DNA of 64,000 nucleotides from Dyella lutea (GCF_024158035.1 NZ_JAMZEK010000001.1:124001-188000); one strand, 5' to 3'. Shown: positions 28,457 through 42,214, counted from the stretch's first letter. Made by a program: numbers and translations. The notes: generated from the sequence alone by a model not told the origin.

Positions 28457-30046
28457 ATGGACGGCACGACGCACGACGCGGTGATTCTGGGCGGGGGGCT
28501 GGCCGGGCTGTGCCTGGCGCTGCAGCTGCAGGACGCCTGCCCCGACCTGGACGTGGTCGTACTCGAGCGCCGCGGGCACCCGGTGCCCGCCGCAGCACAC
28601 AAGGTCGGTGAATCGACCGTGGAGATCGGCGCCCACTACCTCGCCGAGACGCTTGGTCTGCGCGATCATCTCGAACAGGCCCACCTGCGCAAGTTCGGCT
28701 TCCGCTTCTTTTTCTCGCATGGACGGGACGATCTGGACGCCGTTACCGAACTGGGCGTGCGCGAGGTGCTGCCGACGCCGAGCTACCAGATCGACCGCGG
28801 CATTTTCGAGAACCTGCTCGGCGAGGAGGCGCGCCGACGCGGCATCGCGTTTCGCGACGGCGTCAGCGTGCGATCGATCGAACTTGGTCAGGGCGATACG
28901 CCACACCGCGTGCTCTGCACCGGTGACGGCGAACCGTGGATGCAGGCGCGCTGGCTGCTCGATGCCTCCGGTCGTGCCGGCCTGCTGCGCCGCCAGCTCG
29001 ACCTGACCCGCGACAACGGCCACCACGCCCATGCCGCCTGGTTCCGCCTCGACGACCGCATCGCCATCGACCAATGGAGCGATGACGCCGAATGGAGCGC
29101 CCGCTGCACCCCGCGCGAGCGCTGGCGATCGACCAATCACCTTTGCGGACCGGGCTACTGGTGCTGGCTGATTCCGCTGGCCTGCGGTGCGCACTCGGTC
29201 GGCATCGTGGTCGATGCCGCGATGCATCCGGTCGAATCGATCAACCGCTTCCCGCGCGCGCTGGACTGGCTGGCCAGGCACCAGCCCGCGCTGGCGCGGG
29301 AAGTGGCTGCGCGAGAGGACAGGCTGATGGACTTCGCCTTCTTCCGCGACTACTCCTACGGCTGTGCGCGCATGTTCAGCACCGACCGCTGGGCGCTCAC
29401 CGGCGAGGCCGGCGCGTTCCTCGATCCGTTCTATTCGCCCGGCACCGACTTCATCGCCATCGCCAACACCTACATCACCGAACTGGTGCGGCAGGACCTT
29501 GCGGGCGAGCAGCTGGCACCGCGCGTGCGGCTGTACGAGCGGCTGTTCCAGTCCTTCTACGACTCGACCCTGGCGCTTTACCGCGGGCAATACCCGTTGC
29601 TCGGCGACGCCGAGGTGCTGCCAATCAAGGTGATCTGGGACTATGCCTATTACTGGGGCGTGCTGTGCCAACTGGCATTCCAGCGGAGGCTGACCGACGC
29701 GGCGCTGTTCGCCGAGCTGGGCCCGGAGCTGGAGCAGACCCGCGCCCTGAACGAGCGGATGCAGGCGTTCTTCGGCCGCTGGCATGCGCGCTCTCGCGGG
29801 CGCAATCCGCGCGCGATGCTCGACCAGCGCGAACTGCCCTGGTTCGCCGCGATGAACGCGACCCTGCACGACGTCCTGGACGACCGCGGCGTGCGCGCGC
29901 GCCTGCGCGACAACGTCGCCCTGCTGAGGGCACTGGCAACCACCATCGTCGAGCGCGCCGCGAGTTCCGTCGGCGACACGTTGCGCGAGGGCATGGACGA
30001 CCTGGCCACGGCCGACCATCGCCCCGTGCTGTTCACGGCGGCCTGA
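28457..30046 (+). CDS. Flavin-dependent halogenase-like oxidoreductase of the pigment locus
   Basis: A 529-residue FAD-binding protein. The dinucleotide loop GGGLAG is at residues 12-17, the halogenase Lys motif HKVGEST has Lys49, and the signature WxWxIP is present as WCWLIP at residues 235-240. These residues define the tryptophan-halogenase superfamily. Xanthomonadins are brominated, so this is the natural candidate to halogenate the aryl polyene, though related proteins can act as hydroxylases. The ATG at 28457 with the purine-rich AACGGG is preferred over 28421; CACAAT near 28424 could be a -10 box. It ends the plus-strand operon. Confidence 0.8.
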   Translation: MDGTTHDAVILGGGLAGLCLALQLQDACPDLDVVVLERRGHPVPAAAHKVGESTVEIGAHYLAETLGLRDHLEQAHLRKFGFRFFFSHGRDDLDAVTELGVREVLPTPSYQIDRGIFENLLGEEARRRGIAFRDGVSVRSIELGQGDTPHRVLCTGDGEPWMQARWLLDASGRAGLLRRQLDLTRDNGHHAHAAWFRLDDRIAIDQWSDDAEWSARCTPRERWRSTNHLCGPGYWCWLIPLACGAHSVGIVVDAAMHPVESINRFPRALDWLARHQPALAREVAAREDRLMDFAFFRDYSYGCARMFSTDRWALTGEAGAFLDPFYSPGTDFIAIANTYITELVRQDLAGEQLAPRVRLYERLFQSFYDSTLALYRGQYPLLGDAEVLPIKVIWDYAYYWGVLCQLAFQRRLTDAALFAELGPELEQTRALNERMQAFFGRWHARSRGRNPRAMLDQRELPWFAAMNATLHDVLDDRGVRARLRDNVALLRALATTIVERAASSVGDTLREGMDDLATADHRPVLFTAA

Positions 30047-30063
30047 GCGGCCGGGCGAAGGAT

Positions 30064-30510
30064 TCAGCCGGGCGCCGGCTGTGACGGATGGATCACGGCG
30101 GCGCGCCCGCTGGCCAGCAACCGGCCGCCCTGCTCGACCCGGAACGCATACTGGGCGCCGGCATCATCGGCGTACAGGCACTCGGCATGCACGTCGACGC
30201 TGCCGGCGAGCGGATCGACGAACTCCACCGCGAGCAATACGTCGCGCAGGCTGACCAGCCGACCCGGCTTCACACCGTTGATGCCCTGCGCGCGATCGCG
30301 CAACGCGCCATGCACCGCCATCGCCTGTGCCCCGTATTCGGCCAGGTGCACCGCATGCAGCCCGGCCGCGGTGCGCAGCGGATGGTCCGGCAGCGCGTGG
30401 CTGCTGCTGCGCGCGTGGAGCGTCGTCGCATCCCAGGCCAGCACCGCATCGAGCAGACACATGCGGCCGGCATGCGGGATCAACGAAGCGAGATCAGTCT
30501 CGATGGGCAT
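30064..30510 (-). CDS. ApeP-like hot-dog dehydratase
   Basis: A 148-residue hot-dog-fold protein of the ApeP/3-hydroxylacyl-ACP dehydratase type. The N-terminus LIPHAGRMCLLDAVLAWD carries the conserved His13 and Asp, and HAVHLAEYGAQAMAVH forms the central helix. With the FabZ-like protein encoded 1 kb upstream, it provides the dehydration that builds the conjugated chain. It is the last gene of a four-gene minus-strand set (ACP, dehydratase, acyltransferase, this gene), separated by 87 bases from the acyltransferase gene. Confidence 0.8.
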   Translation of the reverse strand: MPIETDLASLIPHAGRMCLLDAVLAWDATTLHARSSSHALPDHPLRTAAGLHAVHLAEYGAQAMAVHGALRDRAQGINGVKPGRLVSLRDVLLAVEFVDPLAGSVDVHAECLYADDAGAQYAFRVEQGGRLLASGRAAVIHPSQPAPG

Positions 30511-30597
30511 GGGGCGCCGTCAGCATGGGGAGGCAGACATGAAGGGTCACGCGCCGGCGCGTCACGGCTGGCAAAGGCAACACCGGCCGCACTCGCG

Positions 30598-31551
30598 TCA
30601 GGCGTCGACGCGGCGGCCCGCGTCGGCAGGCCCCGCGCCAGCGGGAGCGCGCAGATCTTGCTGCCAGAAGTCATAGAAGTTGAACCAGTTGGTCGGCGCG
30701 ATTCGCGCGTAATGTTCCAGCCGCAAGGCGTAATGCGCGATAAGCGCGTCCAGCGCCGCGGCCCGCTCGGCACGCGGAATCGCCACGCGATCGGCCACCG
30801 GCTCGAATATCAGCCGATAGCGGTTGCCCCCCAGGTACAGGCCGAAGCACAGCATCACCGGCACCTGCAGCGCATGCGCAAGCAGCCACGGCCCCACCGG
30901 GAACGGCGCCGGCCGGCCGAGGAAAGGTACGTGGCGCAACGCCTCGTGCTCGCGCCCGCGGTCAGCCAGCAGCGCGACCAGCGAGCCGGCCTGGCAGGCC
31001 TCCGCCATCGCCAGGGTGATCGAGGTGCCATCCCGCGAAGCGTCGATCACCCCGGCACCGATCTGCGGTGCCAGCGCCTCGAGCAGCGCCGTCATCGCCG
31101 GAGTCTTCTGCTTGTCCAGCACGACCCGCAGGGAGACCTCCGGGCGGCGCGTGCTCAGTGCACGCAGCGCCTCGAAACTGCCCAGGTGGGAACCGATCAG
31201 CAACACGCCCTGGCGATTGGCGATGTGCGCATCCAGCAGGTCGAGCCCTTCGGTCTCGACCTCGAAATCGTCATCGCCCCGCGCCAGCAGGTAGACGCGG
31301 TCCAGGGTGATTGCGGCGAAGCACCACAGATGGTCGAACACCTCGCGCCGGCTCGGCGGGCGCCCGAGCACCCGCGTCAGGTACTGCTTCGACGCCTGTC
31401 GCTCGGGTGCGCGACGAAGGTAGAAGTAGGCGGTGATCGGATACAGCGACAACCGCGCGAGCCGCCGCCCACAGACCAGCGCGATGCTGCGGATCAGCCA
31501 AAGTGCGAAATGTCCGCCTCCCTCGGGACGGCTCCGCCAGTGCCCGCTCAC
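30598..31551 (-). CDS. LpxL-family acyltransferase of the pigment locus
   Basis: A 317-residue protein of the lysophospholipid/lipid A acyltransferase superfamily. An N-terminal hydrophobic stretch (residues 15-40) precedes the catalytic H-x4-E motif in LLIGSHLGSFEALRAL, followed by VLDKQKTPAMTALLEAL and LLADRGREHEALRHVPFLG. In aryl polyene loci this enzyme is thought to transfer the polyene to a glycerolipid carrier. The GTG at 31551 overlaps the stop of the dehydratase gene by 4 bases. Longer upstream frames run through that gene and were rejected. Confidence 0.8.
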   Translation of the reverse strand: MSGHWRSRPEGGGHFALWLIRSIALVCGRRLARLSLYPITAYFYLRRAPERQASKQYLTRVLGRPPSRREVFDHLWCFAAITLDRVYLLARGDDDFEVETEGLDLLDAHIANRQGVLLIGSHLGSFEALRALSTRRPEVSLRVVLDKQKTPAMTALLEALAPQIGAGVIDASRDGTSITLAMAEACQAGSLVALLADRGREHEALRHVPFLGRPAPFPVGPWLLAHALQVPVMLCFGLYLGGNRYRLIFEPVADRVAIPRAERAAALDALIAHYALRLEHYARIAPTNWFNFYDFWQQDLRAPAGAGPADAGRRVDA

Positions 31552-31844
31552 GCCGCGGTTCCCTCGATCACGCCGCGCGCCAGCAGCTCCTCGCCGCGAC
31601 GGATCTCGAAGCGCAGGCGGCCAGCGGATTCGCTGAGTCGTACCTCGGCGTCCTCGCCCGGCAGCAACGGGGCGGCAAACTTGGCCTCGGCAATTCGCGC
31701 CAGCCGCTCGCCACGCCACGCCCGCAGCGCGCCGGCGACCGCCTCGAGCATGACGACCCCGGGCACCAGCGGCGCGCCCGGGAAGTGGCCGGGAAGGGAC
31801 GGATGCTCGATCGGCACCCGGAACGGAAGAGCGAACGTGCTCAT
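31548..31844 (-). CDS. FabZ-like hot-dog dehydratase
   Basis: A compact 98-residue protein starting MSTFALPFRVPIEHPSLPGH. The dehydratase signature HFPGAPLVPGVVMLEAV is at residues 20-36, with His20 as the catalytic base. The shortness compared with FabZ (about 150 residues) is typical of ApeI-type dehydratases. It probably dehydrates the 3-hydroxy-acyl-ACP in the polyene cycle, next to a second dehydratase gene. The acyltransferase start overlaps its stop. A 308-base gap without a convincing gene lies between it and the ACP gene. Confidence 0.78.
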   Translation of the reverse strand: MSTFALPFRVPIEHPSLPGHFPGAPLVPGVVMLEAVAGALRAWRGERLARIAEAKFAAPLLPGEDAEVRLSESAGRLRFEIRRGEELLARGVIEGTAA

Positions 31845-32152
31845 GCGCGCCCACCCACGCAGCGTTCGAGCGGCGACAAGCTGCATGCCGGCCGGGCTTC
31901 CACCCCGCGCAGGGCGCCACGTGGCAGGTGGCCCGGGGTGTGTTGGCTGGGCGGCCATGCCACGCCTTCGATCCGGATCATCGAGCCACCGTCGACGTGT
32001 GGACAGGGGGATGCACCAAATCACCGGGACGCCGCGTCCGGGAGCGTCGGAGCGTGAGCTTTCCCCATCGGGCCGAAACTGCGGACATGCTGGTCTCGCT
32101 CATTGGCCGGAGCGCGATCGCACGCGGGCGGCTGCGGCGCCTCGGCAGCCGC
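31845..32152. other. 308-base gap inside the pigment locus
   Basis: Stretch between the ACP gene and the FabZ-like dehydratase gene. The frames found here are short and not supported by codon use or a ribosome site. No clear promoter, terminator or RNA gene is visible. It may be a regulatory gap or the remains of a deleted gene. Confidence 0.5.
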
Positions 32153-32422
32153 TCAGTGGGCGCGTTGCTGTTCGATGTAGTCCGACAGCGTCCGCAGGCT
32201 GGAAAAAATCTGCCGGTTGTCCGGATTGTCCGAGCGCAGCTGGAATCCGTAGCGCTTGGACACTGCCAGGGAAATCTCCAGCGCATCGATCGAATCGAGC
32301 CCGAGCTCGCCGCCGAACAACGGCGCGTCGGGATCGATCTGCTCGGGGGTGACGGTTTCGAGATTCAGGCTCTCGACCACCAGGGTGGCCAGTTCGTGTT
32401 GTGCGGTGGTCTGCTCTGCCAT
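32153..32422 (-). CDS. Acyl carrier protein of the pigment locus
   Basis: An 89-residue ACP that holds the growing chain by a 4'-phosphopantetheine arm on Ser44 in GLDSIDALE. The helical pattern and acidic surface fit. In the Xanthomonas pathway the dedicated ACP is XanC. The ATG at 32422 (MAEQTTAQHELA) fits the family start, and a longer frame begins at 32515. It is divergent from the XanB2-like gene with 61 bases between, which must hold the promoters of both. Not enough is visible to assign the box sequences. Confidence 0.88.
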   Translation of the reverse strand: MAEQTTAQHELATLVVESLNLETVTPEQIDPDAPLFGGELGLDSIDALEISLAVSKRYGFQLRSDNPDNRQIFSSLRTLSDYIEQQRAH

Positions 32423-32483
32423 GCTCGGATCCGTACCCAAAAAGCCGTGCCTCCCCCCGGTGGCAGCGGGTCGGGAGTGTACC

Positions 32484-33506
32484 ATGGGGCCCTCGTCGTT
32501 CCCGGTAGATCGCATGGTTCAGGGATGTGAAGGCGCAGTCGCGCGAGCGATGGTCTGCCGCGCGCCACGGGTGTCGTACCGCAACGTGGACGCCGCGCAG
32601 GCGCTGGCCGAACCCGGCATGCTCGCGGTCATCGGCTTTGGCGCCGGCCGGGAGGAGACCGACGATCCGCGCTGGCTGCGGTTGCCGCTTGAACCGTTCG
32701 ACGCTCCCGCGCCACTGGAGTGCTGGGAGGTGGCCGGGCCGGTGAGCTGCGGCCGCACCGGCGATATCCGCTGGTCGCGCGGCGATGGCTGGCTGTTCGC
32801 CTCGGTGAGCCTCGATGAGTCGGCGTGCGGCAGCATCGAGACGTGCGCAGCGGAAGCGTATCGGCAGCTGGCGCAATTCCTCGTCGGGCAGGCCGAATCC
32901 CAGGTGCTGCGGGTCTGGAACTACCTGCCCGACATCAACCAGGGCGACGGCGACGGCGAACGTTACAAGCGCTTCTGCAGCGGTCGCGCAGGAGGGATGG
33001 GCGCGGCGTTCGTCGATGGCTTTCCCGCGGCGACGGCCATCGGCAGCCCGGGCTGCAACGGGCGCCTGCAGGTCTACCTGCTGGCCAGCTCGCAACCCGG
33101 CGCCCGGGTGGAGAATCCTCGCCAGGTGAGTGCCTGGCGTTACCCACGCCAGTACGGGCCGACCCCTCCCAGCTTCGCGCGGGCGGTACGGCTGCCGGCC
33201 GGCGATGCCCTGGCGATCTCCGGCACCGCCGCGGTGATCGGCCATGCCTCGGCACACCATGGGGATCTGCCCGCGCAATTGGCGGAGACGCTCGCCAACC
33301 TCGAAGCCTTGCTGGCCGCCGCCGGCATGCCCCCGGGCTTCGACACCCACTCGCCGCTGAAGGCCTACATCCGGCGTCCGGGCGACGCCCGGACCGTGCG
33401 GGACTTCTTCCGCCGGCATTTGTCCGGCGTACCGGCACTGCTGCTGCACGGCGAGGTGTGCCGGCGCGAACTGCTGGTGGAGGTCGACGGCTGGCGCTAC
33501 GCCTGA
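32484..33506 (+). CDS. xanB2: XanB2-like chorismatase (hydroxybenzoate synthase)
   Basis: Chorismatase-fold enzyme that splits chorismate to hydroxybenzoate plus pyruvate. In Xanthomonas, XanB2 makes 3- and 4-hydroxybenzoate, the pigment starter and coenzyme Q precursor. Family features seen: LAVIGFGAGREETDDPRWLR, NYLPDINQGDGDGERYKRF, KAYIRRPGD and a C-terminal LLHGEVCRRELLVEVDG with the catalytic Glu. The start at 32484 has GGGAG 8 bases upstream and gives 340 residues, close to known length; the ATG at 32514 is the alternative. The gene is divergent from the ACP and convergent with glmU. Confidence 0.87.
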   Translation: MGPSSFPVDRMVQGCEGAVARAMVCRAPRVSYRNVDAAQALAEPGMLAVIGFGAGREETDDPRWLRLPLEPFDAPAPLECWEVAGPVSCGRTGDIRWSRGDGWLFASVSLDESACGSIETCAAEAYRQLAQFLVGQAESQVLRVWNYLPDINQGDGDGERYKRFCSGRAGGMGAAFVDGFPAATAIGSPGCNGRLQVYLLASSQPGARVENPRQVSAWRYPRQYGPTPPSFARAVRLPAGDALAISGTAAVIGHASAHHGDLPAQLAETLANLEALLAAAGMPPGFDTHSPLKAYIRRPGDARTVRDFFRRHLSGVPALLLHGEVCRRELLVEVDGWRYA

Positions 33507-33531
33507 GCGCTACGCGGCTCCCGCGCCGGCG

Positions 33532-34902
33532 TTACTTTTTCTGCGTGGTCGGGCGCTGCCAGCCGGACAAGGTGAGCTGGCGGCCGCGCGCCACCGTGAG
33601 CTCATCCGCCGGCGCATCCTTGGTGATCACCGAACCGGCGCCGATGGTGGCGTTCGCACCCACGCTGACCGGCGCTACCAACGCACTGTTCGAGCCGATG
33701 AAGGCACCGTCGCCGATGCGGGTCAGGTGCTTGTTCACACCGTCGTAGTTGCAGGTGATGGTGCCTGCGCCGATGTTGACGCCCGCACCGATCTCGGCAT
33801 CGCCGATATAGCTCAGGTGGTTGGCTTTGCTGCCGTCGCCCAGCTTCGCCTTCTTGATCTCGACGAAATTGCCCACGTGCACGCCGGGCGCCAGCTCCGC
33901 CCCCGGGCGCAGGCGGGCGAACGGGCCGATCGTGCAGGGGCCATGCGTCACCAGCCCGTCGAGATCGCAATGGGCCAGCACCACGGTACCGCTGGCCAGA
34001 CGTGTGTTGCGCACGCGGGTGAACGGGCCGATGCGGACGTCGTCGCCGAGCGCCACGTCACCTTCGAAGATCACGTCGACATCAATCTCCACGTCGCTGC
34101 CGGCCTGCACGGTCCCGCGCACGTCGATGCGAAGCGGATCGGCCAGGCGCACACCTGCGAGCATCAGCTCCCCGGCGCGGCGACGGCGGTACTGGGCTTC
34201 CAGCTCGGCCAGCTGCAACGGGTTGTTGGCACCGGCCGCTTCCACCGGGTCCGCGCACTCCACCGACCGCGCCGGGCGATGCTCCGCTGCGGCCATCGCG
34301 AAGATATCGGTGAGGTAATACTCGCCCTGCGCGTTGTCGCGCCCGAGCCGGCCGATCCAGCTCCGCAGCGACGACGCATCGGCGGCCACGATACCGGTAT
34401 TCACCAGGTTCACCGCGCGCTCTTCGGGGCTCGCGTCCTTCTCCTCGACCACCGCGATCACGCGCGCAGCCTCGTCGCAAAGCACGCGGCCGTAGCCGAA
34501 TGGGGCGGCGAGGCGGGTGGTGAGCAGCGCGAGGCCCTCGGCCGTCACCAATGGGCGCAGGGTGTCGGCACGGGTCAACGGCACATCGCCGTACAGCACC
34601 AGCACCCGGGCACCATCCGGCACCTGCACCAGCGCCTGCGCCACCGCATGGCCGGTACCCAGCCGCTCGGCCTGCAGCACCCAGCCCAGGTCCGCATCGG
34701 CGGCGAACGCTTCGCGCACCTGCTCGCCACCGTGGCCGTAGACCACGTGGATCGCTGCCGGGCCCAGCGCCCGCGCCGTGGCCAGCACATGGCCGAGCAA
34801 CGGTCGCCCGGCGACCGGCATCAGGACCTTGGCGCGCTTGGACTTCATGCGCTTGCCTTCGCCGGCGGCGAGGACGATGACATGCAGGGCGGTGGCTTCC
34901 AT
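33532..34902 (-). CDS. glmU: Bifunctional GlcNAc-1-P uridylyltransferase/acetyltransferase
   Basis: Makes UDP-GlcNAc for peptidoglycan and LPS. The 456-residue protein has an N-terminal nucleotidyltransferase ([20 protein letters not shown] near residues 12-31) and a C-terminal left-handed beta-helix acetyltransferase (repeats near 260-440, with [14 protein letters not shown] and [13 protein letters not shown]). It stands downstream of the ATP synthase operon on the same strand, separated by a strong hairpin at 34986-35008. This atp-glmU order is widespread in gammaproteobacteria. Confidence 0.97.
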   Translation of the reverse strand: MEATALHVIVLAAGEGKRMKSKRAKVLMPVAGRPLLGHVLATARALGPAAIHVVYGHGGEQVREAFAADADLGWVLQAERLGTGHAVAQALVQVPDGARVLVLYGDVPLTRADTLRPLVTAEGLALLTTRLAAPFGYGRVLCDEAARVIAVVEEKDASPEERAVNLVNTGIVAADASSLRSWIGRLGRDNAQGEYYLTDIFAMAAAEHRPARSVECADPVEAAGANNPLQLAELEAQYRRRRAGELMLAGVRLADPLRIDVRGTVQAGSDVEIDVDVIFEGDVALGDDVRIGPFTRVRNTRLASGTVVLAHCDLDGLVTHGPCTIGPFARLRPGAELAPGVHVGNFVEIKKAKLGDGSKANHLSYIGDAEIGAGVNIGAGTITCNYDGVNKHLTRIGDGAFIGSNSALVAPVSVGANATIGAGSVITKDAPADELTVARGRQLTLSGWQRPTTQKK

Positions 34903-34985
34903 GGATCACCTGGTACGTGGGCAAGGCCGCAAGAATATCAGCCGCTTGTGCCCGATCCGACCCGCTGGCGACACGCGGATGCGAA

Positions 34986-35008
34986 AACGCCGGCACGAGG
35001 CCGGCGTT
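34986..35008 (-). terminator. Terminator of the ATP synthase operon
   Basis: Perfect 9-bp stem AACGCCGGC / GCCGGCGTT with a 5-base loop. On the minus strand it is followed by TTTTCGC. It lies 31 bases past the atpC stop. Confidence 0.75.
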
Positions 35009-35039
35009 GTGGATCAGCGGCCTCCGGGGAGGCGCGGAT

Positions 35040-35468
35040 TCAGTGCTTGAGCGTGCGGCGCAGGCGCTCGAGGGCCTGCAGCTGGGTGATCGCCGCGGCC
35101 AGCTTGGCCTGCGCCTCGGCGACTTCCATCGCGTCGGTGCGATTGGCCAGGGCTTCCTCGGCGCGACGCTTCGCTTCCAGCGCAGCCTGCTCGTCGATGT
35201 CGGCCGAGCGGATCGCGCTGTCGGCCAGCACCGTCACCACCTGCGGCTGCACTTCGAGGATGCCGCCGCCGGTGATGGAGATGTCCACCTTCTCGCCGCT
35301 GGCCTCGGTCACGACGACCTTGCCGGGCTTGAGGCGGGTGATCAGCGGGGCGTGGCGCGGGGTGATGCCCAGCTCGCCCAGCTCGCCGGTGGCAACGACC
35401 ATCGTCGCCTCGCCCGAGTAGATCTCGGCTTCGGCACTGACGACGTCGACGCGGATGGTGTGGCTCAT
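35040..35468 (-). CDS. atpC: ATP synthase epsilon subunit
   Basis: A 142-residue subunit of the F1 sector. It has an N-terminal beta-sandwich (residues 5-88) with [20 protein letters not shown] and RHAPLI, and a helical hairpin (residues 95-138) that can inhibit hydrolysis. It links gamma to the c-ring. Last gene of the operon, 56 bases after atpD, followed by a terminator. Confidence 0.97.
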   Translation of the reverse strand: MSHTIRVDVVSAEAEIYSGEATMVVATGELGELGITPRHAPLITRLKPGKVVVTEASGEKVDISITGGGILEVQPQVVTVLADSAIRSADIDEQAALEAKRRAEEALANRTDAMEVAEAQAKLAAAITQLQALERLRRTLKH

Positions 35469-35524
35469 GGGAGGTTTCCGGATGCGTGGGGCTGGGGGCG
35501 GGCTGGATCACCCGCCCCGATGGA

Positions 35525-36958
<1,434 letters not shown>

Positions 36959-37010
36959 TTAAGTGTCTGTGTGGGCGCCGCTGGGCGTCGCCGTGAATGC
37001 TTGCCGGTGA

Positions 37011-37904
37011 TCAGACCGCTGCGGCGCCGCCGACGATCTCCGAGATTTCCTGGGTGATCGCGGCCTGGCGGGCCTTGTTGTAGACCAGCGTCAGGTCGCC
37101 GATGACCTTGTTGGCGTTGTCCGACGCGCTCTTCATCGCCACCATGCGCGCGGCATGCTCGCTGGCCAAGTTCTCCAGCGTGGACTGGTACACCACCGAC
37201 TCGATGTAGCGACCCAGCACGTGCTCCAGCACGGTGGCCGCATCGGGTTCGTAGATGTAGTCCCAGTCGTGGGTCTGCGACAGCGCGATGCCGGCCGAGC
37301 CTTCCATCTCCGTGGCGACCAGCGGCAGCGGCAGCAGCGCGTCGACGGTCGGCTTCTGCGTCATCGTGTTGACGAAGTCGTTGTAGGCCAGGAACAGGCG
37401 GTCCAGCTTGCCCTCGGTGTAGGCGTCCATCGCCACCTTGATCACGCCGACCAGGCTCTCCAGCTTCGGCTTCTCACCCAGGTGGGTCACGCTGCCGATC
37501 AGGTTGACGCCCTTGATGCGACGGAAGAACTGCACCGCCTTCTGGCCGATCGCCACCACGTCGACGGCGACGCCCTTGCCCTGCCATTCCTGGATCGCCG
37601 GCAACAGGCGACGGAACAGGTTGGAGTTGAGGCCGCCGCACAGGCCGCGGTCAGTCGAGACCACCACGTAGGCCACCCGCGCCACGTTCTCGCGCTCGGT
37701 CAGGAACGGATGATTGAAATCCGTGCTGGCCTGGGCCACGTGGGCGATCATCTTGCGCATCAGCCGCGCATACGGACGCGAGGCCTTCATCAGGTCCTGC
37801 GCCTTGCGGATCTTCGAGGCCGAGACCATTTCGAGCGCGCGCGTCACCTTGCGCATGTTCTGCGTGCTCTTGATCTTGGTTTTGATTTCGCGGCCGCTAG
37901 CCAT
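37011..37904 (-). CDS. atpG: ATP synthase gamma subunit
   Basis: Central stalk of F1, 297 residues, slightly longer than in E. coli (287). N-terminal helix [20 protein letters not shown] and C-terminal helix [20 protein letters not shown] form the coiled-coil shaft, with [11 protein letters not shown] between. The C-terminus [17 protein letters not shown] is typical. It lies between atpA and atpD. Confidence 0.98.
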   Translation of the reverse strand: MASGREIKTKIKSTQNMRKVTRALEMVSASKIRKAQDLMKASRPYARLMRKMIAHVAQASTDFNHPFLTERENVARVAYVVVSTDRGLCGGLNSNLFRRLLPAIQEWQGKGVAVDVVAIGQKAVQFFRRIKGVNLIGSVTHLGEKPKLESLVGVIKVAMDAYTEGKLDRLFLAYNDFVNTMTQKPTVDALLPLPLVATEMEGSAGIALSQTHDWDYIYEPDAATVLEHVLGRYIESVVYQSTLENLASEHAARMVAMKSASDNANKVIGDLTLVYNKARQAAITQEISEIVGGAAAV

Positions 37905-37982
37905 GCTCTGTTCGCTCGCTGTGATCGGTGGGTGTGTTCCGTCGCGGGCGCGCGGTCTGCACCGCGCGCGCCGGAGGGCGGA

Positions 37983-39533
<1,551 letters not shown>

Positions 39534-39592
39534 GGTCGTTTCCTTGGGTTCGCGCCGCGTCAGCGGCACCCGATGGTTTTTTGAATCTGGGG

Positions 39593-40126
39593 TCAGTGAG
39601 CCAGCGCGCCGGCCAGCTTCTCGAGGCGTCCGCGGGCGGAGCCGTCAATCACTTCGCTGCCGGTATCGATCACCACGCCGCCCAGCAGCGACGGATCGAC
39701 CTGGGTTTCCAGTTCGATCTCGCGCTTGAAGCGGCGCTTCAGCGAGGCCTTCAGCTGCTCGGCCTGGGCGGCGTCCAGCGCCATCGCGCTGGTCACCTTC
39801 ACCAACAGCTGCAACTCGGCCTCGCGCTTGTAGTCCTCGAACAGCTCGGCCACCTCCGGCAGCAGCGCCATGCGACGATGCTCGGCCATCTCGGCGAGGA
39901 ACTGCCCGAACGGGCTGTCGGACGCCACGCCCTGCGGCAGGTGCAGCACCGCCAGCTGTGCCGGCTGCACGCGCGGATCGTTGCCGAAGCCGGCAACCTG
40001 GGGATCCCGGGCGACGGCGGCCGCGAAGGCAAGCGCGTCGGACCAGGTGCCCAGCGCACCCGCCGCGTGGGCCAGCTCGAAAGCGGCGCGGGCGTAGGGG
40101 CGGGCGAGAGTGATTGCCTGGGCCAT
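39593..40126 (-). CDS. atpH: ATP synthase delta subunit
   Basis: Peripheral-stalk subunit of 177 residues joining F1 to subunit b. N-terminal six-helix domain ([19 protein letters not shown]), central region with [20 protein letters not shown] and a C-terminal strand-helix part ending [20 protein letters not shown]. It follows atpF after 3 bases, so translation is coupled. Confidence 0.96.
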   Translation of the reverse strand: MAQAITLARPYARAAFELAHAAGALGTWSDALAFAAAVARDPQVAGFGNDPRVQPAQLAVLHLPQGVASDSPFGQFLAEMAEHRRMALLPEVAELFEDYKREAELQLLVKVTSAMALDAAQAEQLKASLKRRFKREIELETQVDPSLLGGVVIDTGSEVIDGSARGRLEKLAGALAH

Positions 40127-40129
40127 CGC

Positions 40130-40600
40130 TTAGATCTCGGTCGCGAGCTGGTCGAGCAGGGCCTTGTGCGCGGCCGGATCGATCTCGCGCTGCACGATCT
40201 TGCTCGCGCCCTGGACCGCGAGGGCGCCGACGCGCTCACGCAGTTCCTGGCGCGCACGCTGCGCCATCGAAGCGATCTCGTCCTGCGCCACCGCCTTCTG
40301 CCGGGTGATCTCGGCGACCGCGTCGGCCTTGGCCTTGTCCAGGATCTGGTTGGCCTGCTGCTGCGCCTTGTCGATGATCTCGGAGGCCTGCTGGCGGGCC
40401 TTGCGGATCTCGTCGGCCACCTTGGCGTCGGCGTCCTTGAGTTCGGCGCGCGCCTTCTCGGCGGCATTGAGGCCGTCGGCAATCTTCAACTGGCGCTCTT
40501 CGATCGCCTTGGTGAGGTTCGGCCAGATGAACTTGACCGTGAAGGCGATCAAGATGGCGAACGAGAGCATTTCGCCAATCAGAGTGGCGTTGATATCCAT
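40130..40600 (-). CDS. atpF: ATP synthase b subunit
   Basis: Peripheral stalk of 156 residues. One N-terminal transmembrane helix (residues 5-28, [20 protein letters not shown]) is followed by a long charged helix that dimerises, rich in Ala, Lys, Glu and Asp ([20 protein letters not shown]). The C-terminus contacts delta. Standard length and operon place. Confidence 0.97.
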   Translation of the reverse strand: MDINATLIGEMLSFAILIAFTVKFIWPNLTKAIEERQLKIADGLNAAEKARAELKDADAKVADEIRKARQQASEIIDKAQQQANQILDKAKADAVAEITRQKAVAQDEIASMAQRARQELRERVGALAVQGASKIVQREIDPAAHKALLDQLATEI

Positions 40601-40695
40601 CGCTGCTTGCCTGTTAGTGCGGTTTCACAAGCACGGGCGCCGAAGCGCCCCTGCAGGAGAGCGACACCGCCCGGGGCGGTGTCGCAGTGGCGTAC

Positions 40696-41031
<336 letters not shown>

Positions 41032-41041
41032 TCAAACGAAA

Positions 41042-41848
<807 letters not shown>

Positions 41849-42214
41849 TCAACCCTTAAATCTGAACGCCAGCAGATTGACCGCATAAGCCGCCATCAGC
41901 CCCGCGATGGCGGCCAACGGCGGCAGCTTGAATTGGATGAGGATCACGAACAGCCCTCCCAGGATCGCGACCCACTTCAGGATCATTCCCGACAGCAACC
42001 GCCCCAGCGCTGCACCGCCCGGGCCCAGCTTCGCGAATGCGCGCATCGACAGCAGCGCCGTTCCCAGCGCCACGACTCCCGCCCCCAGTGCTGCAGCCAA
42101 GGCCTCGCGAGGCCCCCGCAGCAGGAAGACGAGTCCCGCGGCCATTGCCACGCCAAGCTGCAGCACGACAATTCGCGAAGCGACACGCCGACCGGAGTCT
42201 AGACTGTTGAGCAC
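41849..42214 (-). CDS. atpI: ATP synthase assembly/ion channel protein AtpI
   Basis: Small membrane protein of 121 residues with four predicted helices (residues 14-30, 36-56, 70-90 and 95-115). It helps c-ring assembly. The start GTG at 42214 is preceded by GGGGA at a 6-base spacing; GTG at 42220 is the alternative. A long upstream frame is not conserved. First gene of the operon, behind a clear promoter. Confidence 0.8.
   Translation of the reverse strand: MLNSLDSGRRVASRIVVLQLGVAMAAGLVFLLRGPREALAAALGAGVVALGTALLSMRAFAKLGPGGAALGRLLSGMILKWVAILGGLFVILIQFKLPPLAAIAGLMAAYAVNLLAFRFKG

Noticed and set aside
31978-32100. A 41-residue minus-strand frame (MSETSMSAVSARWGKL...)
   Set aside because: No ribosome site, Arg-rich composition and no family. 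It was not accepted as a gene in the gap.
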